DNA from: Branchiostoma floridae
Taxonomy: Eukaryota; Chordata; Leptocardii; Amphioxiformes; Branchiostomatidae
DNA: 64,000 nucleotides
Direction: 5' to 3'
Assembly (NCBI RefSeq): GCF_000003815.2
Contig: NC_049984.1
Span: forward strand, 1,427,321-1,491,320
This document shows, in pieces, positions 1 through 11,337 of this stretch. Both the position numbers and the translations under genes were made by a program. A model generated the notes under the pieces. The model saw only the letters and a program-made list of their open reading frames with translations. It did no database searches and had not been told where the DNA came from. Numbering within the stretch: position 1 is the first letter of the stretch; every line of letters begins with the position of its first letter.

Positions 1-510
1 CGCTGCAGCTCACATCCACAGGCTGGTCTGTAACACACAGAAAATGGACACAATGTGATTCAAGGTGGACATGACGCATGTTATCATTGTATCTGTACAA
101 TTGTACAGTGACCAAAACGTCCCACCGCAAACAGAGCTGAGGGATGAACTCCAGCAGTAAACACAGGCCAGAATTCCATCTCCAGACTTGCCCGCCGTCT
201 TCCTATCAGTTACATGAAAAGCATAAGGGGTATATGCCTGGACATACATGTCGCATCACAACAAAATTATAATGTAGCTGTGTTTTCCCTCGTCCCTCAA
301 TGAGCAGGCCTTTTGATGTTACAAACCGTTACTATCCTACTAAGATACGTGTCTCCGCATAGTTTATTGTATCCATTCCTTTAACGCCTTACTAAGTGCT
401 TGTCTCTTTCAACACCGGAGTATGAGTGCCTAGTATTTACTACTTAATTTCAAAACTTGGTCACTGCTATAGATATGGCATCCTTCGGTCAATATTGACC
501 ATGGTAAAAT
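1..510. other. No feature seen
   Basis: I see no convincing exon, RNA gene or repeat here. The short open frame near the left edge has no recognisable motif. Confidence 0.5.
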
Positions 511-512
511 CC

Positions 513-779
513 TAATTGATATCAGCCCTACAGTGTTGACTGTGGCTATACGAGAATGACAGTCTCTGCCACATAGGGCACATCTGTAAGGTGAGACAGG
601 TCTGTTGCAGGGTTCTTTTCACTGGATCGGCTTTTCTTCTGCCATGCGCGTCAGTCTGGTTTCTCCTGATTTTAGCTGCCTGGACAGTGTGCATCCCCAG
701 CTGGAACTGTCATTTGCAAGGTCCTCCAAGTGCTCGGGGTCAATATCAAGAGCCCTTAAGTCCCTCTTGCAGACATCTG
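513..779 (-). pseudogene. LINE 3' end remnant (C-terminal zinc-finger region)
   Basis: Read on the minus strand, this is the decayed C-terminus of a non-LTR retrotransposon polyprotein. The frame gives DVCKRDLRALDI, then LTRMAEEKPIQ and an in-frame stop at 619-621. It continues with YRCALCGRDCHSRI, a Cys-x2-Cys half-finger typical of the last residues of many LINE reverse transcriptases. The in-frame stop and the loss of similarity above about 780 show that it is dead and 5' truncated. The clade is not assigned. The match is to a remembered family pattern, so a translated search against a repeat library would settle it. Confidence 0.6.
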
Positions 780-789
780 CACTGTTGTG

Positions 790-2240
790 TATAACATATT
801 ACTCAATAATAGCAGTAGGTGCAGCGTACTTCCCCTTGATCTTCATGGCTCTACAGCCAATTACGTTTCCACGTGTTCATGACCCCAGACCCCATCGACA
901 TCAGCAGGACGGTTCGTTCCGAACGCCACCGCACAGTCATTGAACTACAGAAAGTCGATCGATCTCCGTAAAGTTATCTGACAGGAACCGCAGCTTGCTT
1001 ATCACGAAATCACCAACTCGTTTCGACATGAAAGATGCTGAAGAATGTAGCAAATCTGAGATCTGGGACACTGATACATATTTGTGGAGTCCATGTGTGG
1101 CGATCCGTGTGGGTGATTGGCGCATTGATCGCTGGTTACTGCCGGAAGGTGGATAAAGCTCCGTAAGCAGGAACATAGATCGTCTTGTTCTACACTATCG
1201 ATCTTTTACTACAGAGGCTCATCCGCGACCCCTGGTATCCTCTACATGCACAATGCATGGAGCAAACAAATCTCTATCTCTCCGTGGGTGATCTTGTTTG
1301 TAGTTTGAACGCCTGGTGATGTGGTTGATTTAGGTGTTGCAGAAGCAAGGTAAACTCTTGGTTTCAAATTGGTTTCCCCCGATAATTTCTAAAGAATGTA
1401 ATACCTGCATCTCGTTATACTGAACTATGTACTTTTGGCAGTTTTCAGTACAGGTCAAGATGTTTCGGCCGTCCGGTGCAACGAAAGCTTTGTCAGTTGT
1501 ATGCTTCGATCGATGCAACATTTTTCCTTGTAAAGTCTTTCAATAGCGTTTCCTACTTGGAAGTGTCGACGAAAAGCAGCTTGTATCTGATTATTGCCCA
1601 CAGTCTTGCTTGTTGAATCTTTAAGACGTTGATGACTCCAGGTAGCCGCTGCGCAGCATGAGAAACGACACGGGACTCCCGGAGTGTCGTGTTGCTTGAT
1701 GGATCTTGATGGATTGCTTCCAGGGAAGTGAATCAGTCACGCCGCGCTCTGATTCTGCTAGCGTATGCGGATGAGCTGGTGTGTCATCGGGGTGACAAAT
1801 CTGCACAACTTCCACACAATAACGGAGAGACTTGGGTCGTGCTTAAGGATCGATACATGAACTTAGACATGTCTTAGATAAGCTAGTTTCGCGGTCACAC
1901 CTGGAAGGGGGTCTTTCATCTTCTCCACCACTATCTGGGGGTTCGCTGTTCTGGTTGGTGTAAAGTGGCAGCAAACTTGACAAGAAGTATCTCCTATAGG
2001 GGGAAGTGTCGTACTCAATTTTCGTGGCAACTCGTCTAGCGGCGTAATCGATAATCTTGTTGGTTAAGAACAGATCTTGTGAATAGAATGTTAATATGTC
2101 TTGTCTTAACTTGGCCTTTCTTCAAAACAAATACGGCGCCAACAGAGGTAATCTCGGATTTGGCTTTTTGAATCTTACTTATTGTGTATTGATTGAATGT
2201 CATATGAAGTGACTAGACTTGCAAAATTTCTGAACCTGAG
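790..2240. other. No gene recognised
   Basis: About 1.45 kb with only short, motif-free open frames on both strands. I see no tandem repeat, RNA gene or splice-bounded conserved exon. Confidence 0.45.
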
Positions 2241-2289
2241 TCACATGGGGCAGTAGCAATTGAAGAATAAACTGAAATTGAACATTGCA

Positions 2290-2475
2290 CAGAATGCCCA
2301 ACGAATGATGCTGTTCCAAACATCTCTGTCTAGCATAACGGCTAGAAGATCGCGGTCCTTAAGCCCAGCGTCTTCCTCTTCTTGAGTGTAAGGACTCCGC
2401 CGTTTCCTTCCTTCTTTTTCGTTAGGATCACGGAGGAGGACCTTGGCGGCCATCTCCTCATGACGCACTGTTAGG
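2290..2475 (-). pseudogene. LINE 3' end remnant (second type)
   Basis: On the minus strand an open frame contains EEDAGLKDRDLLAVMLDRDV followed by WNSIIR. It resembles the extreme C-terminus of another LINE group, where a basic GRxR stretch is followed by a D-x-GL helix and a closing DRxxWR motif. Here the basic stretch is GRKRRSPYTQ and the closing motif is DRDVWNSIIR. No reverse transcriptase motif lies upstream, so only the tail survives. The open frame (2241-2519) extends past the similarity at both ends and probably includes host sequence. Confidence 0.5.
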
Positions 2476-2559
2476 CTATGCTTTGGTTCGGTTTCGTTAG
2501 GTTTGATACAGATCTCCATTAGTGACTAGTACTGATATGTCACTATTCACTATAACGTG

Positions 2560-2775
2560 CGTGCGGTGTGACTCTCCCAAAACACGGAACCTCCATTTAA
2601 CGTCCTATCCGAGGGACGACACCTAACCAAAGCTAGGTACTCATTTTCACCTGAATAAAGTGAAGAAAGCCGTGTGCCTTTCCCAAGGGCACAAAATCGG
2701 TGACACGGCGGGATTCTGACCCAGGATCGGCAGGAGCTCGATCCCGAGCCAAAGACGCTTTACAACATCAAAATG
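2560..2775 (-). mobile_element. tRNA-derived SINE-like element
   Basis: Read on the minus strand from about 2775, a degenerate tRNA-like head contains a B-box-like GGTCAGAATCCC. It is followed by a body with GCCCTTGGGAAAGGCAC, AGGTGAAAATGAGTACCT and GACGTTAAATGGAGG. This order of head and body recurs as a dispersed SINE in marine invertebrate genomes, which is recalled rather than searched. The A box is poor and no clear target-site duplication is visible, so the exact ends are approximate. Confidence 0.55.
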
Positions 2776-2901
2776 ACTTGCCCCAAACCTTTCCAATGTG
2801 TGGTATCACCATATGTAAATACGGTTATCAAGTAAAAGCCCCAGTTGGATACAGCGGGCCTGTCAAAGCTCCTTCATCTTCATCCCTGCTAAGTGGTTTG
2901 G

Positions 2902-3172
2902 CGACACGCGGAACGTTTGCTGATGATGAGATGGTCCCTAATCACGGGGAATACTGACGACACGCGGAATGTATGCTAATGATGAGATGGTCCCTGTTCA
3001 CGGGGAATACTGCCGGCACGCGGAATGTTTGCTAATGATGAGATGGCCCCTGTTCACGGGGAATACTGACGGCGCGCGGAATGTTTGCTAATGATGAAAT
3101 GGTCCCTCTGCGCGAACATTGGTAATACAGACGGCACGCGGAACATTTGCTAATGATGAGATGGTCCCTCTG
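2902..3172. repeat. Tandem repeat, ~56 bp unit, about 5 copies
   Basis: Successive units start with a CACGCGGAA core and run through TTTGCTAATGATGAGATGG and CCCTGTTCACGGGGAATACT. Units begin near 2902, 2956, 3012 and 3068, and a fifth, diverged unit follows after a short insertion near 3130. It lies directly beside the SINE-like element. No coding role is evident. Confidence 0.85.
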
Positions 3173-3529
3173 CGGTCTGATCGTCGACTTGCCTATGTAA
3201 TGATGACATATTGGAGACGTCGGTTTCGGTACATTGTTACGTGTTAACCTTTGTAATTGCATAAGGTACAGTATGTCTCTACTGAAGTCAACAGGCTGAT
3301 TGGCAGTGAAAATTACACTGCAAGAGAATGCATACAGCAGTGCGTAGTCCACTACAAGGAATCCGGGTGATTTTGATAGAGATGTGTTTCATTTGGGTTT
3401 TGATTGTAACGTTAATTTTTGTGTTTATTTCTTATTACAATTAGACTATGGATTTGTGAGTTATACATTCAATTAGAGTGAGATTTAATGACATCTTAAA
3501 ATGATGTCTCCCTTTTTAACGTAGTTGTA

Positions 3530-4510
3530 AACATTCTCTTATCAACACTAAACCCAGCCGTTGTGGCGATGGTGATGATTTGACCTCCGCCCTAAGCAGT
3601 AGGGGCCTTGATAACGTGTACCGTCCTCAGTAAATGGCGGACAACTTTTCCTTATGACGAACGTGGTATGAAATTACAGGGACTTCCTTTAACGATGTAA
3701 CATTTTGATCTTTTAAAGTTAGTCAAGGTCTTACCATATCATGGAGATAAAGAGTGACCCATAGCGATAACTGTGGCAGCATCTCTTCTCCCTAAGTCAG
3801 AAACATCAAGCTTAGGAAAGCTTGACTTCATTGACTCAATAGGTGACATGAAGCATTTCCATTTTAGTGACGCAGGCGCTTCTCATTTGTTGAATACGAC
3901 ATTTGGATTGAGATTGTACTGACAACTGTTTATAGCAGCTGTCAACATTCTCTAACCACCGCTAAACCCAGTCGTTGGTTATGATGTGACCTCCTCCTAC
4001 GCTGCCATTTTCAGTAAATAACAGAAGACCTTAGCCTCCATAGCAGGCTCTTTGGGGTCTTTTTTGGCCTTGGAGGCCGACAATCAGAAAACGCCAGCAA
4101 TCAGCGACCGGGAACAAATAAAAATGGCCAGCAAAAGTGTATTATGAGCCAAAAAAGGCCCCAAAGAGCCTGCTATGGAGTCTAAGAAGACCTTTCCTGT
4201 TAATGAACATGATATTGTGAAGCAGAAATGGCTGGGGAATTTCTAAACTTCCATTGACGCGTGATGAATGATAGAAGAGCTTGTTCATTCATGGATATGA
4301 AATTGTCTTGCAGGAACATTTGATTTCCGTTTCAGATTTTATCTAACCATGACCAAAGCCACCCGTTTGTAATGGTGTGACCTCGCCCTGTACGGGGGAA
4401 GCAGACGTGTAAAATGCCAAATTGACGCGTACATGAATGATAGAAGAGCTTGCTCATTGATGAACATGACATTGTCTGGCAGGAACATTTGATTTCCGTT
4501 ACCGGGAGAC
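3530..4510. repeat. Diverged direct-repeat cluster
   Basis: Several blocks recur in the same orientation. A segment with TGACCTCC and 'cagtaaat' occurs near 3540-3640 and 3935-4020, with a weaker form near 4340-4400. A longer segment with GAATGATAGAAGAGCTTG through GCAGGAACATTTGATTTCCG occurs at about 4254-4335 and again at 4421-4502. This suggests an old local duplication series, into which a small inverted-repeat element was inserted. Confidence 0.7.
4031..4190. mobile_element. MITE-like element with ~33-bp terminal inverted repeats
   Basis: The left terminal repeat (4036-4068, beginning CTCCATAGCAGGCTCTTTGG) is matched in reverse complement at 4148-4180 with one mismatch. Similarity weakens but continues outward to about 4031 and 4190. 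The roughly 80-bp interior has no open frame, so this is a non-autonomous DNA-transposon-like element. A clean target-site duplication cannot be defined, and the family is not assigned. Confidence 0.75.
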
Positions 4511-5675
4511 AGTAGAGATACAGAAGATCACGAAGTCTATCAGAATAAATACAAAAGATCAAGTTGTTGCAATGTAATTGCCGCACTAACAATGTTTGGG
4601 CTTACCTCGAGTGTGGGGATAACCCAGCGTTTACTCGTTACTCGCGCCAAATGGGCATGGAAAAATGACACAATAATCAGAAAAGTTGCGACAAACGAGT
4701 TTTACGAATCTTCATCTGTCATAACTACATCAGGGAAAGAGTTCACAAAGTTGTTACTATGTCACCTTTACGCTTTTCATTTGCTACATGTTAAGCACAT
4801 CGCAAATGTAGCACTCATTCCTAAAACATTTAAAGTTTATAAATGCAAGTGAATTAAACGCAAAAGTTTTACTTTCCACGTCTTTATGTGGTTTACTTAG
4901 CTATGGCTGTAACATCGTCTCCACTTTTTGTTCTTCATCATCTTCATCGTGTATCATTCCTGCGTGCACGTGTCAGCACAGCAGTTCCATGGATGGTGCT
5001 ACGGGATGACCGGCGACTCTGTGTGCCGTCCGGCCCGGTAAATCTATACAGATTCGTGTAAATCGCCTGAAGTTACGCAAACATGTTTAACGATCATCTG
5101 GTTTTTCCTGATCAGGGATGTGAAGCCATCGACGTTGCTAATGGACAACAAGCAAAAGTAAAGTATCTTAAACAAGAAGGACATTGCTTGATAAGGACTT
5201 CTTTGAAGATTTGGCTTCCACCGGGGCGCATCTTAAGACGTCACTGTATCCATGACGACAGTTACGAGGCATTTAGTGTGTGGACGTTTTCCAAACGCTA
5301 ATATAAACACTGACATAAAGCTTTATTTAGCTGATATGAACGTTTTTGCATGCGTGGCCCCCCTAGGCATAGTAAAGGAAAGCTGCAATATGTAAGATAC
5401 AAGGCAGGCCTACTTGAAGAATAGAAGAAAGTTTTAAGCCCACAGGGCACACCGTGTGTGGTGAGATGAACGGGAGTTGAATGTGTTTCATGTAATGTCA
5501 GGAATCTATGTCTTCCTCAGCGGGAATGTGGGGCTTGTGATAATGTAACACTGGGACTCAGTTTTTCCTCTTTGTCCCAGCACCGTCTGCGAGGGCGACA
5601 CGAAATTAACAACATGAATTTTCCAACATCCGTAAATAACTTCATCAGGTTGGCAATTATTCCTATAGTGAGGTT
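4511..5675. other. No gene recognised
   Basis: Two frames of 72-86 residues are open here but show no motifs, no flanking splice consensus that I trust, and no second copy in the window. I see no RNA gene. Confidence 0.4.
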
Positions 5676-5820
5676 CTTTAGGCACAACCAGGTAGTACTT
5701 ACTTCCAACGTTTCGATATCTATCGGACACCTACAGATGTCTACCCTGATGATGGTGTCTGATAGACATCGAAACGTTGGAAGTAAGTACTCCCTGGCTG
5801 TGCCTAAAGAACCTTACTAC
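5676..5820. repeat. Foldback: ~60-bp inverted repeat around a short loop
   Basis: The left arm at about 5676-5735 is repeated in reverse complement at 5756-5818, with a loop of roughly 20 bp. Shared pieces include ACTTCCAACGTTTCGAT and its complement ATCGAAACGTTGGAAGT, and AGGCACAACCAGG against CCTGGCTGTGCCT. The arms are imperfect. The right arm overlaps a hammerhead-like core. No transposase frame is present. Confidence 0.85.
5746..5775 (+). ncRNA. Hammerhead-ribozyme-like core 1
   Basis: CTGATGA (5746-5752) is followed by a possible six-pair stem (GTGTCT/AGACAT, one G-U pair) with a three-base loop, then GAAAC (5771-5775). This is the order of conserved core box, stem II and GAAA found in hammerhead ribozymes. 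Stems I and III and the cleavage triplet are not demonstrated, so catalysis is not claimed. Confidence 0.4.
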
Positions 5821-6990
5821 ATAAATTTTCCAAGCTGGCCAGGCTGTTGGGTCCTTTGCGACCGACCTCACCTGCTGTTAAATGGCCACATATTAGTCTG
5901 TTGTTCAAGTTCACGAGTGGCACCGTGCAAGGAATACGGAATAACCGCCAAAAGGCAGACGTTTTGCACTATTCATAAAAGATATGACTGCCAAGATTCC
6001 CCCTTTTGCACTAGATTGACCAAAACTGCAATTTTGTCACGTAATGTATAATGTTTTGAAAGCACAGCACTGAAGCTGATGTAGTGGCTACCGAAGTGTA
6101 TAGGTGTTATGAATGTGAATTTGGCTCGTCCTCATGCTTTTACCACTGACCAAGAAGCCACAACAGTATTCTCAACTTCCCTCAAATATGTTCCATATGT
6201 TTAACAAGGTACTATTCATTCCTTGTCAAGATCAATATAATTTTTTTAGAGCTTCCGCATATCTAAAAATGTGATATTGAACCGTATTCTACGGTGGTAG
6301 TTACTTCTCGGTAGTTCGTATATGTACTGTTGCTCTATCTTCCAGGGCACGAGACTGCCATCAACTGCCACACTAATAAACTCACCAATAACATATGTAC
6401 GGTATGACGTCACTGAAGATCGTTACACCACACTACACATGTACAGATCTGGACTGTAAAGAAAGGATCGTCTTCTGAAGACCGTAAACTCCTTTCCAAC
6501 AGAAGGAATCAATAATTGCATCCATCCTCATTACCGCGCTGCTGCTGCTTACATGGCCGGTTTGAAGCACTAGAATAGGCAAAGGCAATGTTTTTATTGT
6601 TAGCGTCTTTTCGTGCGATTCCATGTTTAGACAAGTAAGTAGAAAAGCTAGACAATCGTCCCATCAAACCGTGATATCGTTAATGCCTTCTGAGCGATTC
6701 CTTGTGGATGTCAGGAGGTAGTTTTAGACCACATAGTACAAGCGTGAATAATTTCCTCAGGTTGATAAAATACTTATCACAAAGTTATTGATGCAAAACC
6801 ACTTCCAAGTGGTGCTCCTTTAATCGATGCTCGGTGGCTANNNNNNNNNNNNNNNNNNNNNNNNNNNNNNNNNNNNNNNNNNNNNNNNNNNNNNNNNNNN
6901 NNNNNNNNNNNNNNNNNNNNNNNNNNNNNNNNNNNNNNNNTCTCACGGTAACTCTCAGGCTTGTAACCACTGTAAACCAGTCAGTATAGC
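5821..6990. other. No gene recognised (gap inside)
   Basis: Only short frames without motifs are present, and the sequence is interrupted by the N run. No repeat or RNA gene is recognised. Confidence 0.4.
6841..6940. other. Assembly gap (100 N)
   Basis: Exactly 100 N, a placeholder scaffold gap whose true length is unknown. Confidence 0.99.
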
Positions 6991-6991
6991 C

Positions 6992-7021
6992 CTGACGAAG
7001 ATGACGGATGGTCATCGAAAT
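6992..7021 (+). ncRNA. Hammerhead-ribozyme-like core 2
   Basis: CTGACGA (6992-6998) is followed by a perfect six-pair stem, GATGAC with GTCATC, closing a five-base loop, then GAAAT (7017-7021). The architecture matches core 1, but the stem sequence differs. The site lies about 50 bp downstream of the assembly gap. Stems I and III are not established. Confidence 0.45.
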
Positions 7022-7029
7022 GTTGGCTC

Positions 7030-7995
7030 TTAACAAAATTCATGGTTGTGCATCAAGACTTTTGTGATAACATACGGTATGAGGTATTCAACTTTTCCTG
7101 AAACATCTCCTACAACTTAACTAGAAACGTTTTCTGCCATATGAGGAGATTTCAGAGCTCCGTAATTATCTGTGACCTTTTAAACGTTCCTGGAGACTAA
7201 AATGCACCATACTCGACAAAACCCGTAAAATTCAGAAGACTATAAAAGAAGGGCTTATTTTCCGCCAAGACGTTCAATGACAAATGTCTTGAAGACTACT
7301 GGTACCAAGCCAAGTGCCTAAGGTACCGTTAACGCTCAGCCAATAGCGTGCATCGTTTGCTAGTGATGTAATCAGTGACAAAAGCCTGGCCATTTCTTCC
7401 CTCGCACGGACCATAACGCGTGTATCCCTGGGCAACAATGAGACGGAAAAGATAAGGAAAACGATTGTTTCCTCACGGTAAACTCTTTAAAGCTGTTTTC
7501 TTCTCGGAAATAGCTTTTAGGGGTATTTTCTTAATGTGGTCAGCATCATTACTTCCACCCACTGAACGCTTCTAGCGGCGATGGGCTGATTGTGTTCCAG
7601 TAAAGTAGATGGTGAAGTTACCATTCATTTTCTGCATCAGGTTATCACTGATATCGATTCTGTTTCGCTGAGTGGAAAAACTTTGACGCCAGTTTGTTCT
7701 ATTGTATTTATTAGAATCAGGATTCGTTAGTTTTGCCCTTGACCGATTTCGTAATGTAATTTCGTCTACGTTCGTCTTCGTTTATCAATGCTGTTAAGCT
7801 AAGCATTAAAGTGTCGTTTTCGTTTCATTTCATTTCTTGCTCTGTACTACTTTCAGAGTTTCTAAGGTTGAGCAAAGTCCTTCGTTTGTCTTTTATATGG
7901 CGTGGAAAACGAATCCCCTGCCTGCTGGTCGTATCTGGGGGATTATGTCGTATTAAGGCGCAGAGTCACTGGTTGGGAGGAACGGATAAACTTGC
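7030..7995. other. No gene recognised
   Basis: AT-moderate sequence with only short frames. I see no repeat with a second copy in the window. Confidence 0.4.
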
Positions 7996-7999
7996 GGGC

Positions 8000-8650
8000 A
8001 AATTCAATTAAGTATCGCAATTACAAACGTTATTGTACTTTTCTAGATATGTTCTGTACATGGGGTTTCATATCACGCATCATGTGGCACATTGGTAAAA
8101 AATAAGCTGTCCTACCATACATGTATGTTGATAACGGATGCATGAGCGAGATAAGGAAGCCCCCCTGTTGTTTGTTTGATTGAGCATTGTTATCGATACA
8201 AGCAGTTGCTTGTATTGATTTGAGTTATGGAACATTGTGAAGACAAATCTAGCGCTCGCTGCAAGTTAAGACATCTACGATACTGACAAATTCCTTTACT
8301 GTTGCCTGCATTTTCCCCATGTCTGGTTCCTGGAATGTTATCGCTGCCTAATAATTTGTTCTGGTTTCTGGACTAATTCAATTAGGTATCGCAATTAGAG
8401 ACATCATGTTACATGTACATCTCTAGAGAGGATAGACGGAGCATATTCGGGCACACTTGAGAAAAACAAACTTTCCTGTCATCTATTGATAATGCATACA
8501 TTAGTATAGCAAGATAAAAAAAAGTCCCTTATTGCTTTGCTGGATTAGGTATTGTTATCGAAACACACAGTTGCTTGTTGCAATTCGAAAGGAATTGTAC
8601 ATTATGAAGACAAATGTAGTATGAATGTAGTATGCGCTGCAAACTTATCT
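8000..8650. repeat. Direct duplication of a ~370-bp segment
   Basis: Two diverged copies lie in the same orientation at about 8000-8290 and 8376-8650. Shared pieces are TTCAATTA-GTATCGCAATTA (one base varies), then after about 160 bp ATTGTTATCGA with CAGTTGCTTGT, then GAAGACAAAT and GCTGCAA. Divergence is substantial, so the duplication is old. No coding frame is conserved between the copies. Confidence 0.7.
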
Positions 8651-9505
8651 ATGATCCTGAGATTCCTGATAGATAATATTGATGCGTAGTCATTGATTGG
8701 GTCCTGTATGTTACAGTTTAGGAGTCGTCGGCCTTTGTACAATCCATGTATGCATACATCCAACCACAGTTTAGACATACGCCCATTTCTCCATTTCACG
8801 TTGAGCATTGTTGTCACACCCAGGCACAGAGCTGTCGTTACGAACCGAGCTCCTATATTGGACCCGCTAATATAACGGCACTTTTACTGCAAGTTTTACA
8901 ACTGCCCGTAAAGACGAGTCCATTGTGAGGTCCAAGGCCAGCCTGATAAACGCTCCCATGACACTCTGGCATTTTGGTCCAATTAGACGTCCAGCGAACG
9001 CCGTCAAAGTTTATAAGAACAGCGTTTGAGAAACTCTACAAAAGTTTATGCCTCTATTTGATTAACTTTAGTTGTCTCGTAAAGGGACCTGATTTTAAGC
9101 AGATGGGACAGTTTCACCTACCGACAGACACCATGGTTCAGTTTAAAGCTTCTTCTATCTGCAAATTATCTTTACACAACTACATAAACCCTCCAGGGAG
9201 ATCATAACAACGGTTCATGTTCACAAGTAGACGCGAAGAAAAGGTCAAGATCCGCGTAGCGCAGTAGGGCACGACTACAACTGACTATAACTGACTACAA
9301 GAAGTTTCATCGTCGAAAAGAAGTTTTCACATTTTGTACACTTCAGCAAATTGATCATAAAATGTTTGGTGTTGAAAATAGATTAAGTATCTGTGATGCA
9401 ATTTAGATTGATAATGTTGGCAGTATTTTGATCGGAATCGATACCTCATGATCGTGTGAAGATAATAATGTGCTTGCCTTGATCGCACTGATGCAGATCT
9501 CGCAC
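8650..9505. other. No gene recognised
   Basis: Frames of 60-77 residues overlap here but have no recognisable domain, signal peptide or splice support. Confidence 0.4.
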
Positions 9506-9510
9506 GGTAA

Positions 9511-9589
9511 GCCCCCTTTCCACTAGACGGCGATCGCGCTGCGCTCTCACTGCGACCTAACTAGGATATGTGTAACCTTCACTTTCATG

Positions 9590-9628
<39 letters not shown>

Positions 9629-9828
9629 CCATACATTGTACCGTGTACGATCGTTGCGCAATAAAATTCTTCTTCTTCATATCATACGAAACGTAAAAGT
9701 GTGACTTAAGACAACAAGACACACAACGTGTAAAAGATTCGTTTCTTTTCTATAGAATTCGTTGAGCGATCTGTAAAATTTGAGGTCGCAGAGAGATCGC
9801 GACGAGAGCGCCGTCCTGAAAAGGGGGC
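9511..9828. mobile_element. MITE family A, copy 1 (CG-rich terminal repeats)
   Basis: The left end CCCCCTTTCCACTAGACGG, continuing through CGATCGCG and CTGCGACCTAA, is mirrored at the right end, where the complement reads GCCCCCTTTTCAGGACGGCG. The terminal repeats are about 48 bp and unusually rich in CpG and GATC-like palindromes. The interior holds an (AT)n tract at 9592-9624 and no open frame. Further copies lie at 9829, 22911 and 26560. A target duplication is unclear here because the next copy abuts the right end. Confidence 0.75.
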
Positions 9829-9982
9829 ATCACTGCGACCTAAATAGAATATGTGAAACCTTCGCTTTCACACTGGATATATCATTCAAAACGTAAAAGT
9901 GTGACTGAGAAAAAAATCAGGTAGCAGAGAGAGCGCGGCGAGAGCGTCGTCCTACTGGAACGTCCTACTAGGGGGGGGGGGG
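9829..9982. mobile_element. MITE family A, partial tandem copy
   Basis: Immediately beyond copy 1 the sequence repeats the family interior (ACTGCGACCTAAATAGAATATG, shown here in part as ACTGCGACCTAA, then AACGTAAAAGTGTGACT) and ends in a right terminal repeat GTAGCAGAGAGAGCGCGGCG. The outermost 30 or so bases of its left end are missing, so it looks fused to its neighbour. A run of 13 or more G follows. Confidence 0.65.
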
Positions 9983-10249
9983 GTATCAGGGGGTATAAAC
10001 AGATGTAACGATCAGACCATTATCAATCCCATCAGTGCAGCGAAAGGAGGAAATGGGCAGATTTGTCGTTGCAGCTACATTAAAGTACTTTTATGTGGCG
10101 ATTTTAATTGATTTTTGCTTTCACGCTGATATCACACTGTAGAACTGTTATCATCTGCCTCCAGTGCTCGGACAGTTTTTGCTGCGACTTCAAGACATAA
10201 CAGGAAATCAGCACTTTGGGTACAGCAGGGCAGATCTTTATCTTTATTT

Positions 10250-10605
10250 CAAGTCCATGCGTAAATGCGAGATGCAGGTGGGTAAATGATGGCTACATGA
10301 TAAGGAAGATAGTGCATAATAAAGAAATAGTCTTGGCGGAAAGTCAATTTTTTCGTGAAAATCTACGTTGACTAATCTATATCTGCCGAAGAACGCAGAA
10401 CGCTGTGGACAATGACACTCATCTGCCGGCTGAACTCCTTCCTAAGATTATGATAATATATTATGCCACAGCAAGATCTGCTTGGAGATTAGGTAAATGC
10501 AGGCTATATGGTAAGGAAAGCATTATGCATGATAAAGACGTAGTCTTTAGGCGGAAAGTCAATGATTTTTATTGTGAAATTCGTTCTAATCTAGGGTTTT
10601 AGTTG
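10250..10605. repeat. ~100-bp direct repeats flanking half of a palindromic MITE
   Basis: Copies at about 10283-10385 and 10487-10600 share GGTAAATG, GATAAGGAA/GGTAAGGAA, AAAGA-TAGTCTT and GCGGAAAGTCAAT. Between them lies half of a family B element (10425-10486) ending in AAGATCTGCTTGGAGATTA. The matching left half is not recognisable. The second copy of the flank is therefore the one that carries the element end. Confidence 0.65.
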
Positions 10606-10639
10606 TAGTTTTTTTTTCTTCTGGATATTGAGGGAAGAT

Positions 10640-11330
10640 TGTGGCAAGTGTCGGCAAATTGGTACGTTGACGATTACAGTGGATATGACTGCTGTGAATT
10701 ACGACTCCCATGGTATTACGCACTTACGGCTTTTAAGGCCACGTACTGCCGCGGAGAACTGTCATTAAAACGAGTGCTTTACAGGAACAACCTTGGAAAA
10801 CACCGTCGGGGGTGCAAAGGATAAACAAACAAAGTGTTAGTGTTCCATTTGTTATAAGAGAATCCACAATACCAAGGACATTATATTGCCACTTAAATCA
10901 TCTTTTAAAGTCGTAGTAGCTGCAATCATTAATTTTCTGGAATTACATGTAATTAAATATTTTATAGATGCATCCTCTACATTTTACGTAAGTCTTAGTC
11001 ATGTTCCATAAGTAAGGCCAGATGCAGAACAAATAAACATCGCTTTTAGATATGATTATAGGTGAGCGAAGTGAGGCAAGAAAGCATATGAAGACTAGTA
11101 CTCATATGGAAAAGTAGACATTCCTATTCCTAATGAACTCCTAGCGGCGCTCACAATGATGTGAAGTGAGCAAAAACACAGCTACAGACGAACTGAAACA
11201 ATTCAGTCAACAGGGAAAAAGTTTCGCTCCTCTCCATCAAGGGTAAAATCAAGTACTCATCTTTCATGTACAAAGAGCGAATCGAGTCACAAGATCCTCA
11301 TTACCATGGAAATATAGTATCCGTTATCAC
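10640..11330. other. No gene recognised
   Basis: I see no splice-supported exon, RNA gene or repeat with a partner in the window. Confidence 0.4.
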
Positions 11331-11337
11331 CAAACAG

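Noticed and set aside
5572-6051. 159-codon frame
   Set aside because: It runs through the foldback, whose other strand is also open. It reflects the inverted repeat rather than a gene.
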